Positions 10,870 through 23,385 of a stretch of 64,000 bases of DNA are shown piece after piece; within the stretch, counting starts at the first letter, position 1; every line of letters starts with the position of its first letter. The stretch is taken from assembly GCF_025118155.1 (NCBI RefSeq), contig NW_026251393.1, positions 806,001 to 870,000 on the forward strand. Direction: 5' to 3'. Under the pieces are notes generated by a model that was not told where the DNA came from, made no database searches, and saw only the letters and a program-made list of their open reading frames with translations. The position numbers and the translations under genes are program-made. Origin of the DNA: Cokeromyces recurvatus. Its lineage: Eukaryota; Mucoromycota; Mucoromycetes; Mucorales; Mucoraceae.

Positions 10870-10957
10870 TTTTTATTCTTATTTCCCCTCTATAACTGGC
10901 TCGGGTAATACTGCGCATTTATTTCGTCGCTACATGCTCATTGCCAAAAAATTTAAA

Positions 10958-11034
<77 letters not shown>

Positions 11035-11044
11035 TAATAATAAA
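10870..11044 (+). mobile_element. LINE 3' end with (AAT)n tail
   Basis: The stretch with GGCTCGGGTAATACTGCGCA and CTACATGCTCATTG resembles the 3' end of the neighbouring LINE copy (11570-11620, ACTGGCCCGGGCAATG.. and GTGCTCACATGG). It ends in about 29 AAT units (10957-11044). Simple-repeat tails of this kind are typical of some non-LTR retrotransposons. Confidence 0.6.
10957..11044 (+). repeat. (AAT)n microsatellite
   Basis: A near-perfect AAT array of roughly 29 units with one GAT interruption. It produces a spurious poly-Asn frame. Confidence 0.9.
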
Positions 11045-11052
11045 ACTCAGAA

Positions 11053-11665
11053 TTTAATCGTATTATTATTATCTACCTATGTCAAATGCAGAATGCAGCC
11101 GAATGGTCCGCTGGTGCTTAGATTGGTTACCTGGTGGTGTTCCTAAACCGTGCATCTATCACCCTAATGCCATGTTCACAAGATCTCATGCTATATGGTG
11201 CCTACATATGCATCGACGGTTACAAATGCCTTTGACCGAACCCGACCCTTTGTCCTTCCTCTTGAATAAGCTGCCAAATAAACAAAAACGTGGGCCGTCA
11301 ATCTCGTCAGCTTTCAACTCATCTGTCTTTTCCGTCTAGACGATTCATTGGCCTGCTATGTGTCTTCTTCTTTTTGAACTTGACTATCTCCATCATGGTA
11401 AACTTCCTCCAGAAACCCCCCCTTGGGTACAAAACTTGTAAACTGGTTACGTAATCCTGAATCTAGTATTTGTTGATATATCTTGCTTTTCCTCTTCCCT
11501 TTGCTTTCTTTTTTACCCTTTTGCCCATCAAAAGATTTTTAAGTACACTTTTATCCTTTCTCGGACTGGCCCGGGCAATGCAATACGCCAGTATTATGTG
11601 CTCACATGGGTTGTTTAAATTTTTGTTATAAATAAAATAATTCTTTAATTGTATTATTATTATCT
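11053..11665 (+). mobile_element. 5'-truncated LINE insertion with 22-bp target duplication
   Basis: A 22-bp direct repeat (11053-11074 and 11644-11665, one C/T mismatch) brackets 569 bp. The inserted piece begins inside the C-terminus of ORF2: 11079-11339 encodes RMVRWCLDWLPGGVPKPC and a Cys/His-rich tail, related to the fragment at 32679-33032. It continues through a 3' untranslated region to a T/A-rich end at 11643. A 5' truncation plus a long target duplication is the hallmark of target-primed reverse transcription. No reverse-transcriptase core remains, so the copy is dead. Confidence 0.75.
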
Positions 11666-11958
11666 GAGGGCCTTTTTTTTCTTTTGTTCTTTATGTAACA
11701 TTCTATTAATTAATCGGGTGAATTGTAGAACCCATATAAAAAAATTTATTGACGATCTTTTTCAATAATTTATTTCTGTTGATTGGTTATCATCGTTTTT
11801 GAAGAATTATGGGCATAATGAATGGAACTCCGTTCATGATTTTTATACATTTTTTTCTAGTTAAAAAAAGTCTTTTCTTTTTTTTTATGGTTCTTTGTTA
11901 AACGCGCCCTCTTTCTTCTTTTTTTCTCTCTCTTAGTTAATAAAGAACACACGTAAAA

Positions 11959-13375
11959 ATGGGAGAATCAAAACCTGATTATGCAGTGGTCATTGACCAA
12001 GAACCTGAAAATAATAACACAACTAATACAGTAGTGGCACCTTCAAGAATTAGATTATCTCCTGCAATGAGAGCTATACTTCCAATTGCCAGTTATTGTT
12101 TGGCCTCCATTTTAATGACTGTAACAAATAAATATGTATTGAGTGGTTATGACTTTAACATGAACTTTTTATTGTTAACTATTCAAGTAAGTACATGTAC
12201 TTTCTTTTCTTACTTTACGAGAAAAAAAAAAAGAAAGAAAGAAATAACACTTTTTATTCTTTCATTAGAATTTAGTTACAGTTGTTTTACTACAATCTTT
12301 TAAATTCCTTAATCTCATTAAATTCCGTGATTTTGATAAAGATGAAGCTCGTAAATGGTTACCTATTGCTAGTTCACTAGTTGCCATGATTTATACAGGT
12401 TCAAAAGCACTTCAATTTTTACGCATTCCCATTTATACTATATTTAAGAATTTGACCATTATTCTTATTGCTTATGGTGAAGTAATTTGGTTTGGTGGAA
12501 AAGTGACTCATTTAATGTTAGTTTCATTTGGTTTGATGGTAATTAGGATGAATGAAGTATATATGTGTATAATAAGAATATTAACTAGTTTTGTATGTAT
12601 ATACATTTATAAAAGGTGCTATCGTCTGTTATTGCTGGATGGGCAGATATTAGTGATACTTTGAATCAAATTGTAGCACTTGATACAACATTTATCGGAT
12701 ACTTTTGGATGGCCACTAACTGTCTTGCATCAGCTGCATTTGTACTTTATATGCGTAAAAGAATTAAGCTTACAAATTTTAAAGATTTCGATACAGTTTA
12801 TTATAACAACATACTTTCCATTCCCCTTTTAATTATTCCCAGTTTTATTTTTGAAGATTGGAGTGCAGAAGGATTGAGCAAGAATTTGTAAGTAGAACAA
12901 CAAAGTGTATGTATAAGTATTAATCAATTCTATTTGTTAAAAAAAAAGTCCTGCTGATATACGTCAATCTATGATTATTGCCATGATTTTCTCTGGTATG
13001 TCTGCATTTGCCATGTCTTATGCATCTGCTTGGTGTGTACGTACTACTTCCTCTACTACTTATTCTATGGTTGGAGCCTTAAATAAACTACCTATTGCTG
13101 CATCTGGTATTTTATTCTTTGGTGATCCAGCTACATTTGGTAACGTTACTGCCATCCTTGTGGGTAAGTTATTTATGCATATATATATATATATATATAT
13201 AGACGGTTTTGATTAATGACAACGTGTGTTATTATTAGGCTTTATTGCTGGCTTAGTATACTCAATTGCAAAGACAACTGCAAACAAATCAAACAATACA
13301 AACAAAGATATTATTCCAATGTCATCCTCAAGCCAAAGTAATGCTGACGCTAATAAAGACCATGGAAAACCATAG
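11959..13375 (+). CDS. VRG4: GDP-mannose transporter (Golgi, Vrg4-type)
   Basis: Five exons (11959-12186, 12269-12538, 12616-12887, 12949-13163, 13239-13375) give 373 aa. The protein imports GDP-mannose into the Golgi lumen in exchange for GMP, supplying mannan and glycoprotein mannosylation. About ten hydrophobic segments are visible. Diagnostic pieces are [40 protein letters not shown] and the nucleotide-sugar-binding GALNKLP (GALNK motif) in exon 4. The N-terminal about 35 residues and the C-terminal Ser/Asn-rich tail are cytosolic and variable. The size and motif order match fungal Vrg4/Gmt. The intron before exon 4 ends in nine A residues before the AG-like acceptor, which is unusual. 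Confidence 0.93.
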
Positions 13376-13851
13376 TATATAAATATATATCTTTTTTTTT
13401 AACAAACAAACAAACAAAAATATAGAACTTCTATCATTATATTACGTTTATCTTTTGCTTGTTGAACTGCATTAAAAAGAAAATGCTTTAACATCAAATT
13501 ATAGTATTGCCTTTTTATTATTAATACCTCTTGATCATCACCAAGATAGTGTAATTCAACTTTATCTCAGATTACCATAAAGTGGCTTGTTTGTATACAT
13601 ATACTACTGTCATTAATAACAGTTGACCTATTTATCTTGTACATGATTGGATTCTATATAAAGAAGAAAATCATCATGAATTAGTAGTAGTAGTTATTAA
13701 TAAATACTATGCTTAAATAAGAAATGATGGCAATTTTTATTCTTTATTTTTATTGTTTTAGATACTAATTTTTAAAGATAGTTTATCCGTAATTTTTTGA
13801 CTTGTTGACTTGACATTGCTAAATAAGGTTATAACTGAAACTGTTCTGTTT

Positions 13852-13910
<59 letters not shown>

Positions 13911-14059
13911 TTTTATATGTGTATATTTTATTTTTTTTATTTTATTTTATTTTATTTTTTTTTTTTTAAAAAAAAAAAAAAGACACACAATAAAATTAAC
14001 AATGTCTCTTCTTTTTTTTTCATTTTCTTTTAAAATATTAATATATTGTATGTTTTGAT
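13376..14059. other. Intergenic with T53 tract
   Basis: No gene was seen. The stretch holds the 3' region of the transporter gene and, at 13856-13908, a run of 53 T. Further T-rich sequence follows, then a short T/A inverted homopolymer near 13957-13981. The next gene starts at 14060, so the T tract is about 150 bp upstream of its ATG. Confidence 0.7.
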
Positions 14060-17000
14060 ATGGTAAAGGCAAAATCGAAAAAGAAATCTACTACAACAGG
14101 GCCTGGATCAAGTGCAAATCAATTTCGATATTCTACTACATCCGGCAAACTTTTACCTCTGCAGACAATACAGCAAAGGATTGAAAATTTTCGTGAATCC
14201 CTTACGTGGCCTGCCTGTGTCAAGGTATTGAAAGCAAATATTGCAGTAACGATTGCTTTGGGACTTTTATTGATTAATTCAATTCGTAACTTGACAACTG
14301 TAGGCGGTATCTTGGCCTCAGTTGCTGTCGAGTTTGTACATCCTACAAAATCCTATGGGTTTTTAGCCGAGGATGTGTTGTTTGGAGCCATCATGTGTTG
14401 TGTCTCTGCTGCTTGGTCTATTTTAGCTATCTATTGTGCATTTCTGGCGAGAGATCCGAATGATCCAACTTTGGCTCAGCGTGGTGAATGTGCTATCTTA
14501 TCTTTCTTTTTAATCGTGGGCTGCTTTTTCTTGACTTTATTTCGAGCTAAAGTAGAACAAGCCAATGTAGGTGGTATGTTATCGGGCACAATTATGGTTA
14601 TCTGTATAACTACAGCTGTACAGTCTACATTGTTTACTGTGGAGACAGTGGTATTTAAACGCATATTTAATATTATTATTATTTTCTTTATATGTGTCAT
14701 ACTAATATATACTTTCTTTTTTTTTTTTTTTTTTTTTCCTAACACCATTAGCTGCAGGTTTGGTTGCCTACATTAGTAGGATTCTCGTTAATTTTTATTG
14801 TCTTTCTTTTAATTTTTCCCGAAAATAGTACAAGAGTATTTATTCAACATTTAATAAAGGCATGTGAGACGTTTGATGGAATTATTCAACATCAAGTATC
14901 AGCATTCTTAAAAGTAGAAAACGGACCAACCGTTGAATCATTAGCAATGATTCATCAAACAGTCGACACCCTTATTACAACGCTTATTCAAAGAAAATGT
15001 ATGGTCAAAAGAGAACCTTCATTCAATGCCATTTCACCTGCGGATGTAGGTGAATTGACCTCTATTATTAAAAGACTCAGTACTCCTCTTCAAGGCATCG
15101 GTCTTAGTTTAGCTATGGAAGAAAATATGCAAGAAGCAGGAAGATCACCCTTTCAGACAAGTAGTGATGATGAAACTATCGTAACTCACCTATTCAATCG
15201 ACCTCGTAGTTATTATGGAGGCACAGACGATGAAAGCTCTGAGGGTTTAGATGATTGCGACGAAGCGGTAGCGCCTACTACTACAGATGAAAAATTCACG
15301 CCTATCCTTCTTTCAACGACGCAGCCATCACTCTCTTCTCCTAACCTATCAGTGACCTCATATCGTCATGACAGTTCAGGATCACCCGATCAACAACCAC
15401 GACTGAGAAAGACTCAAACTCGTCTACGTTGGGAGGATTCGATGAAGGTGATGACTTATTGGCGAGAAGATTATGATGATGTATTAAATCGTGTTAAGCC
15501 TCTCTATCTTGAACTCACAGAGGCTTGTTCAATAGCAGTTAAAGAATCTGTTAAACGACTTAGACGTATTCAAGATCTTGATGCACGATTTCAAAATCGA
15601 CCTTTCTTTTATAAATATTATTATCGATGGAGAAAGGGGTCTCAAAAGGAAAAGGAAGAGCGATTAGAATATGAATATGATCCATCTCTAGATCCCTCTA
15701 TACCCCTTCTCAAGGCTATTGAACGATTTCTTCAACATCGGTTGGACGGTTTAGATCGACTTTACACAAAGTCTGGTGTTCCACGACGTATTCTCTTTTT
15801 ATTACTTACCTTTCAATTCAATCTTCATGCCTATGCAGAGCAAATCTATACACTGACGTCCTTCATTTATGAAATGGATAAGACAAGGACGAAGAAACGG
15901 TTTTGGATCCCCCATATGCCGCCCTGTAAATGGTTCTTTCAAAGTCATATAATGGAAGAAAACATTGAACTTGACACCCCGGGTGCTGTGGCAGAGGCAG
16001 TGAATTCGTCACTTACTCTACAAAGGACACTTTCCAGAACTATCTCCATCAATGTCATGAATGATCTCTCCCAGCAGCAAGAGGAGATAATGCAAGAACC
16101 TACCACCATTTATAAAATTAACACATTACGACGTGGTGAAATTCATGAGAATGAGGAACGCCAATTGCATCATCATCGTCGTCATCATCATCTTTCAAAC
16201 TCTTCCTCCGGGAGCACAATAGCAACAACCATGAGTAAATTCTGGAATGCATGGAAAACACCAGTAAATCCATTAGAGTATCATGATCCAGATGTTGCTT
16301 ACCCTACCACCTCCACACAACGTTTCTTTTATTCCATGTACCTGTTCTGTAAAGAACATTTTTATACGGCTGATGTTGGCTTTGCCTTTCGTGCTGCCTT
16401 CGCTGTAGCCTTTCTGACATTACCTGGATTCTTGGAGACGACAGTGAATTGGTATAATAATGTCAGAGGGCAATGGGCAGCTGTTGTCGCTCTTATCTGG
16501 ATGGGCCCCTCAGTTGGAAGTAATTTTTTTGGTACCATGACAAGAACGGTAGGTACATTTATAGGCGCTGTCGGAGGCATCGTTATCTGGGAGATCAGTC
16601 GAGGTACTGCAGCTGGTTTGATTATTCTTACATTCATATTCAACTTGCCTTGGTGGTTAGTCTATATTAATGGGAAATTTTGGAAAGCAACAGGTCTTTT
16701 CTCTTTGATTACTGTTTCGTTAAGTAAGTAGACAGAAAAAAAAGAAAAGAAAAGAGTTATTCCCATGTGAGTTTATTCATTATATTTATATTCAATCAAA
16801 AAAAAAAAAATAGTTGTTGGATACACTTATAGTTTTAAACCAAATGGACATTCGTTTTCTGTCTATCAAATTGCATTAGAGGTAGTGTATACACAAAGAT
16901 AACTCTTTTTTTATTATTGTTTCTAAGATGGAGTATTATCTATTTAGAGAACGGTCAGTGTCATTATTGGTGTCTTTTCAGCACTTATTCTTAGTGTCTT

Positions 17001-17733
17001 TCCATTTCCACGTACTGGTCGTGTTATCCTTCGTCATCGTATCTCGCAAACCTTAAAGGGAATTGCTACACTTTATGCCTCATTCTTAACACTCGTTTTT
17101 AAGGTGAAAGAAGAGGATGAAACAACAAGAATTGAAAATCAAAAACTTTTCCGTGCTGTAGCTCAATCCATTCGTCAGCAAATTAAAGGTGAACGTGTTT
17201 TACTTGATCAGAGTCGTTTTGAACCTGCCCTTCGTGGTATTTTCCCCGAAAATAAATACCTTCAAATTCTGCAAATCTTGGATAATATACTTAGCTTAAT
17301 GCTGGAGATGGAGTTTTCTTTTAGTAAAATACCTTCTCAATGGAGATTAGAGATTGTAAGAGATACATGGAAGGAAAGAAAGATAATGGTAAAATAGTGT
17401 AATAGTGCATACAAATATATGTTTATCTAATTTTATATATAGACTTCATCCTTTTTGACAGCACTTCATTTAGGTTCAAATGCATTATCAAACAAATCAC
17501 CTTTACCACCTTATGTCATTCGACCCACTAAAGCCAGACGAAAATTAACGAATAAGGCACGCAAAGCACCTGCCATGTCATTGAAACATTTGGGTGATCG
17601 TGAATACACTTATTTTAGTACTTATTTAATGAATTCAGAACAATTAGCAGTAGAAATTGAACTGTTAAATGTTATTATTCGTGACCTTGTTGGTCCTGAT
17701 AGTGTTAGTATTTGGCTTGATTATAAACACTAA
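14060..17733 (+). CDS. Bre4-like / aromatic-acid-exporter (DUF2421) membrane protein
   Basis: Five exons (14060-14650, 14752-16723, 16814-16881, 16948-17388, 17443-17733) keep frame and encode about 1,120 aa. There are two blocks of hydrophobic segments. The N-terminal block is roughly residues 55-230 (NIAVTIALGLLLINS, DVLFGAIMCCVSAAWSILAI, LSGTIMVICITTAVQSTLF). The second block is in exons 2-4 (AFRAAFAVAFLTLPGFLETT, TVGTFIGAVGGIVIWEISRG, FSALILSVFPFPRTGRV). A large hydrophilic middle includes a Ser/Thr-rich segment and a His-rich patch. This two-module layout with FxFPxPRxGR after the last helices matches the fungal Bre4/ArAE_2/DUF2421 family, linked to brefeldin A sensitivity and related to FUSC exporters. 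The substrate is unknown. Acceptor 14752 or 14758 in exon 2 is ambiguous but both keep frame. Confidence 0.85.
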
Positions 17734-17966
17734 ATATACCCTTTTCTTTATATATATGTATATATATATGTATACATAAATAAATATAAATTAATGATAT
17801 ATGACCGTCTTCTATTATTTTGAGCTACACAAATATGTAAATACTCATTATGGCAGAGGCTTAATAATAGAAATAAAAGATACTTTTATGTGTAAAATTA
17901 GATACATTATCATGAAATATCATGATAGCCATCATTTATACACCCTCACAATACAAATTTTCCAAG

Positions 17967-17999
<33 letters not shown>

Positions 18000-18336
18000 T
18001 GGCTATATATACATAACTCTAGAATAACAAGCTTTTTTTCATACACGGAGCTAGACTTTGTGTTATTGAACAATAATATGCCACAAAAGCAACATTTAAT
18101 CATATTAAGAAAGACATTTTCAATATCTTAATTTTATACATGGCTTTGTGTCAATTAGATCTCATAAAGTCTATATGCAGATAATAATATTACTACTCTC
18201 CTATCAAATGACATCTTTTTTTTTTTTTTTTTTTTTTGGCAAGGGCTATCCAAATCTCGGTATGAAATCAACTAACAAACAATCGTCTTTTCCTCCTTTT
18301 TTCAACCTCAACCATGTATGAATCAAAATTATATTT

Positions 18337-18374
<38 letters not shown>

Positions 18375-19669
18375 TCAAGAAGCTCCAACAACTTAATTGG
18401 TCTGTTCCTAGACAATGATCTATCAAGATCAACAGCCAGCTTCCTTTTGTATACGTTTCATTCTTCTGGTACGACCTTCTTAACATATGTGCTTCCAACT
18501 GTGGCTAAATCAATCATCGAAACAGTAGTACAAAATAATGCCATGGATCAAATTGAAGTTAGTAATGAATTGTTCTTCATTAGCAAAAAAAAAACAAAAC
18601 AAAACAAAAAACAGCTTCTAATATTTACATCTACAGTATTCATCTTTATTATATTATTCTCTCTCGTCCTATTACTATACCTTTGGATAATGATGATATT
18701 ATGCATGTTTAAGCAATTGCTTATTACTTTCGCACCCCCCTCTTCTCCCCCAAATGAATATGAGCTACTGACGTCAGGTGAGACTTGGATCTTGAGTAAA
18801 TCTACAATAATAAGATCATGATAGACTATTTATGACTCTTTTTTTTTTTTTTTTTTTAGAGAAGAATAATCGAATGGGTTATAGAGTGAGAGGAAAGTTT
18901 TGTTAATCTAGCAGTAACAAAAAACATACAGAAGAAGAAGAAGCAACTACAATACCACAATATAATATAAAGTAAAGTAATCCTACTAAATACCGTTATA
19001 TAAAGCTCATCAACAGATAATGTATCATCATCACATATACAGTCGGATTTTTTTTTTTTGTTTTGTTTTTGTTTTTGTTTTTATCAGTCATGTTTGCTTT
19101 GGCAGTAGTAATTAATTGTTATTGTACATAAATAATACCATTAACAATAATAATGACAATAATTTTTTTTTCTTTCATTAAATTCATTCATCAAATTACA
19201 AACTCCACTTAAAAAAAATGGACAAATTTTGACGTTATGTTTTGTTTCAAACTTTAAACTTACATCCATTTTATCAAAAATAAGCTGCACAAAAAGCTTA
19301 TTATGTTGATGATGATATATAATAATATTCAATTAATACAACAGAGGTAAAATTAAATTAAATCAAGCTTATTTCAAGTTTTATATAGTAGTAGTAGTAA
19401 TAATAGAACTTTTTTTTTCTTTTTTACATGCTATATATCCTTAATCTTTTAGAACAATAGTTATAAGATTATTAAAAAAATTACGTGTCTCGGAATTCTT
19501 AAATCGGTTATTTAAAGAATACAAATCATCATCATAGCGTGTATTATAAATATAAATAAACGCACATACAAATATATATAAACATATACTTTTTTTTCTT
19601 TTTTTTTCTTTTTTTTTTTTTTTTTTTTTTGCATTAATACCAGCCTAAATTAAATATTAGGTTTTTATT

Positions 19670-19704
<35 letters not shown>

Positions 19705-19733
19705 TATACATATTTATTCATATAAAATAGATT
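17734..19733. other. Intergenic 2.0 kb, homopolymer-rich
   Basis: The stretch contains A-runs at about 17966-17996 and 18339-18371 and T-runs at about 18213-18237, 18838-18857 and 19677-19703. Between them, frames at 18318-18821 look weakly protein-like in one segment (18375-18585) but begin in poly(A), and I could not support a gene. The last 60 bp are the T-rich promoter of the first aspartic protease. Confidence 0.55.
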
Positions 19734-21369
19734 ATGCAAATTACTGCAGCTATTTTTGCTATTATAGCTACAGCTACATTGGCTGTTGCTACAACTAAAG
19801 AAGATGGTATTATCCGTGCATCCATTATTCGCAATCCTCTTCATGGAAATCTTTTACAAGTAGCTAAAAAGAAACATGAATTACTTACGAAAAGAGGTCT
19901 TCATAAAAGAGCAGATGTATTTCGTTCACCATTATACAATGAACAAGGCTCTCAATATTTAATTCAAGTAGGCATTGGTACTCCACCACAAAATTTTACT
20001 GTTACTCTTGATACTGGAAGGTAAAATAAATGAATACGAGATATAAAACAAATGAATTTAATTTTCTTTTTTTTTTTTTTCTGGTAACAAGTGCTGATCT
20101 TTGGGTTCCTTCTTCCAACTGTCCAAAAAGTTCATGTCCTTTTTCTCGTTTCGACTCATCTAAATCTTCTACGTTTAAATTACTGAATGAACCTTTTAGT
20201 ATTCAATATGGTATTGGAAGCGTCAATGGCACATATGCAACGGATACAGTGACTGTAGGTGGTGCGACAGTTTCAAATCAACAAATTGGATTAGCCTATC
20301 GTACAGAAGATATCATGACACCGAACCCTTCTGTAGGCGGTGCTGGTTCAGATACACCTACACCTTTCAATACATCCTCAGAGAATATTGAAGCGAATGG
20401 TATCTTGGGTATGGGCTATCCAGCTCTTACCCAATCTTACACGAACGATGAAAATAGTTATAACCCTTTCGTCTTCAACTTGGCTGCACAAAAGATCATA
20501 AAGGAGCCCATCTTTTCCATCTTCTTGAACAGTATCACACAACCGAACTGGTCAGGTGAAATTGTCTTTGGAGGTACTGATGAAAGCAAATACAATGGAG
20601 ATATCATGTATGTGCCCGTAGCAGGTCTTACAACTGAATCTTTCACTAACAGTATGAATTATTATTATTGGATGGTGTATGCACAAGGATTAAGAGTGAC
20701 AGGATCTCAGATGGGATCCAATCCTTCTTGGAGATTACGAGAAATTGGTGCCTTTATTTTAGATACAGGTAAATAGATCAATAGATAGATAAATTAAATG
20801 AATCCTCTTTATATTTATTTATATATATAGGTACAACACTTACTTATTTACCTACCTCTGTGGCTACTGATGTCGTTAGTGCGATGGCTGGTGAAGGTAA
20901 TTATGTCTTGGATAGTCAATCAGGTGTTTTCATCGTTGATTGCGCAACAGCCAAAAGTAGTGCACGTTTCCAACTTGAGATATCACAACAAGCTGGCTTC
21001 AGTAATAATCCTGTTATCTTATCTGTTCCTGCTTCAGAACTTGTTATTCCAGTAGATGGTGCTACTGCTGATACAGCTCAAGTCTGTATGTTTGGTATCG
21101 CCCCACTTAGCAACTCGGGTAGTATTGGTTCTAATATGTATTTAGTCGGTGATTCCGTTCTTCGTTCTGCTTATATGGTCTTTGATATGGGACAAAATAG
21201 AGTTGGTTTAGCCTCTAGTAAAGGTACAAACGGTCAAGTCATGACTAACTCTACAACCTCCCAAGGAACTTCAACAAATACACAATCAGGTTCAGAAAGA
21301 GTTTGGCCTGCAATGAAAATGATGGTAGCTGGTTTGCTCCTTACTGCCATTTCTATGATGTCTCTTTAA
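19734..21369 (+). CDS. Aspartic protease, secreted and probably GPI-anchored (yapsin/candidapepsin-like)
   Basis: Three exons (19734-20020, 20092-20768, 20831-21369) give 500 aa. An N-terminal signal peptide (about residues 1-20, ITAAIFAIIATATLAVA) is followed by a propeptide with dibasic sites (TKRGLHKRAD) expected to be cut by a kexin. The pepsin A1 fold is clear. The first catalytic motif LDTGSADLWVPSS spans intron 1, whose splice supplies the Ser codon. The flap region is FSIQYGIGS. The second catalytic motif LDTGTTLTYLP spans intron 2. The C-terminus has a Ser/Thr/Gln-rich spacer, then a hydrophobic end (MMVAGLLLTAISMMSL), suggesting GPI attachment. Both introns interrupt catalytic codons. 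A related paralogue follows in tandem 300 bp downstream. Confidence 0.93.
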
Positions 21370-21513
21370 TCATTACATTGAAAAAAGAAAAAAAAAAAGA
21401 AAGGAATAGAACTTATTATATTTTTTTTTTTTTGTTTATTTGTTTGCTTTTGTTTTTTTTTTCTTTGGAATTATTGTATATTGTATCACCTTTACCAATA
21501 AAAATGTTAATAT

Positions 21514-21552
<39 letters not shown>

Positions 21553-21671
21553 TAAAATGTGGAGGGGTTTTACCTTTTTATTGTAATCATTAAAAACCTT
21601 CTCGATAATAATGTAATATAAAATTGATCTTTCTTTTTACTATTTACTTTTAAATCAAGATAAATAAATAA
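21370..21671. other. Spacer between tandem proteases with A33 tract
   Basis: T-rich 3' region of the upstream gene, a poly(A)-signal-like AATAAA at about 21496, and about 33 A at 21516-21548. No gene. Confidence 0.7.
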
Positions 21672-22556
21672 ATGAAACTAACATTATTAATACTACACAT
21701 TATTGTTAGCTTTTCATTACTTGTAAAGTCTATTTATGATTCTACATCTATTACATTACCTATTGTCAAAAATAAACGTTCAGCTCAGACTCATGACAAT
21801 AAGAGATCGAATACAAAATTATATAATAAAGATGGATCCGAATATTTAATAAGTGTGGGCATTGGTACACCTTCTCAACATTTTACTGTTTCATTAGATA
21901 CTGGAAGGTTGTTTTTTTTTTCTTTTTCTTCAAATTATATTGTAAAATAGAGACATTTAATCATACTACTATTATATATATATATATACATACATACATG
22001 AATGATAGCTCTGATTTATGGGTCCCATCTACATCATGTCCAGTCTCTGAATGTCCTTTTGATAGATTTGATATATCAAAATCAAGTACATTTCAATTTA
22101 TTTATCAAGAGGATGAGCTTTCAATTCAATATGGTATTGGAGACATGAAAGGGATTTATGGTTGTGATACTGTTTGTTTATCGAATGATTCGTTGTATTG
22201 CATTCCACAACAAGTCTTTGGTCTGGCGTCATCTACACATGATCTTATTGATTTGACAAGGCATCCTTTAAATCTACCCAATTCAAATGGTATCTTTGGT
22301 ATCGGCAATTATCATGAAGGAATTAAATATGTTCCATTCATGATTAGACTAGTTCAAGAGGGACTCATTAAACAAGCTCTATTCTCGATCAGTATGAGTG
22401 CTTATCATCATGTTGGATGGACAGGTGAATTAACCTTAGGAGGCATTGACCCTACTAAATATGAGGGTGATCTTGATTATACGACTGTCCTTTCCAACTC
22501 GTCCCATTATTGGATGGTAGGAGTTCAACGGATTCAAATTTTATATCACCATAACG

Positions 22557-22587
<31 letters not shown>

Positions 22588-23137
22588 TGACAACGACGTC
22601 ATTTTTGATTATGCATTCAATCCTGTACAAGGAATGATTATTGATACAGGTACTACATTAAGTTATATGGACCAAAGAATTCTAGAACGTATTCTGTCGA
22701 AAACGATAGAAGGAGAACAACAACACATCTTTTTTGATCAAATGTTAGGCATGTATATCATAGATTGTCAAGTATTCACGCATGATAACCAGCAACGAAA
22801 GATGGAGTTTGTATTAAAAGATGATTGTCGATTCAGTTTACCACTAAGAGATTTAGTCATAGAACAACAGGATGGTGTATGTCTATTTGGTATAGCACCT
22901 TGGATAGCGAATGATAATAATGTGAGCTCTAAAATGAAAGAAGAAGGATGGATTTTAATTGGAGAATCTATTTTGAGATCTACTTATTTAGTCTTTGATA
23001 TGGAGAATCAACGAGTTGGATTTGCACCATCCATTCTTCATCAACCTCATCCTTCTTCCTCCTCTCGACAAGTGGTCTGTTATTATTCAATGAAGGTCAT
23101 TTATTCTATTATTCTATTATTTATTCATATTATATAA
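21672..23137 (+). CDS. Aspartic protease paralogue (tandem duplicate)
   Basis: Two exons (21672-21907, 22009-23137) give 454 aa. It has a signal peptide (LTLLILHIIVSFSLLVKS), a short propeptide with basic pairs (KNKRSAQ, NKRSN), catalytic LDTGSSDLWVPST spanning the intron at the same codon as in the upstream gene, and IDTGTTLSYM for the second Asp. It lacks the second intron of its neighbour. A run rich in Asp and Asn (DDNDNDNDNDDDND, from 22558) is inserted before the second catalytic Asp, where pepsins have a surface loop. The C-terminus is hydrophobic (YSIILLFIHII), again suggesting a membrane or GPI anchor. The tandem arrangement and shared intron position indicate local duplication. The donor GTTGTT of the intron is non-consensus. 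Confidence 0.9.
22553..22600 (+). repeat. GACAAC repeat coding an Asp/Asn loop
   Basis: Repeated GACAAC hexamers inside the second protease gene encode alternating Asp-Asn. The tract preserves frame and so looks like slippage-driven expansion in a tolerated surface loop. Confidence 0.75.
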
Positions 23138-23385
23138 GGAGGAAGTCTATTATTATAAAATAAGGTCCGTGCGATCTACTCCAAATAAAAATAAGAATAA
23201 AAAAAAAACCCCTATTGTTTTTTTTACTAAATTTATAATTAAATTAAAATTCCGGACCTTTTATTTTTTTTATTCACTTTTTATTGGTTCATTATACATG
23301 TATAATTTTTTTTTTTTTTAATTTTGGATTTTTTCCTTTTTTTTTTAATTTTCTTTTTCTCATTTCCAATTAATATTAATATATT

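Noticed and set aside
10934..11146. Poly-Asn open frame
   Set aside because: It is produced by the AAT microsatellite running into the LINE fragment.
18318..18821. Possible 167-codon gene between Bre4 and the proteases
   Set aside because: It starts inside a poly(A) run, has a second long A run in the middle, and only about 70 residues look protein-like. No homology or splice logic supports it.
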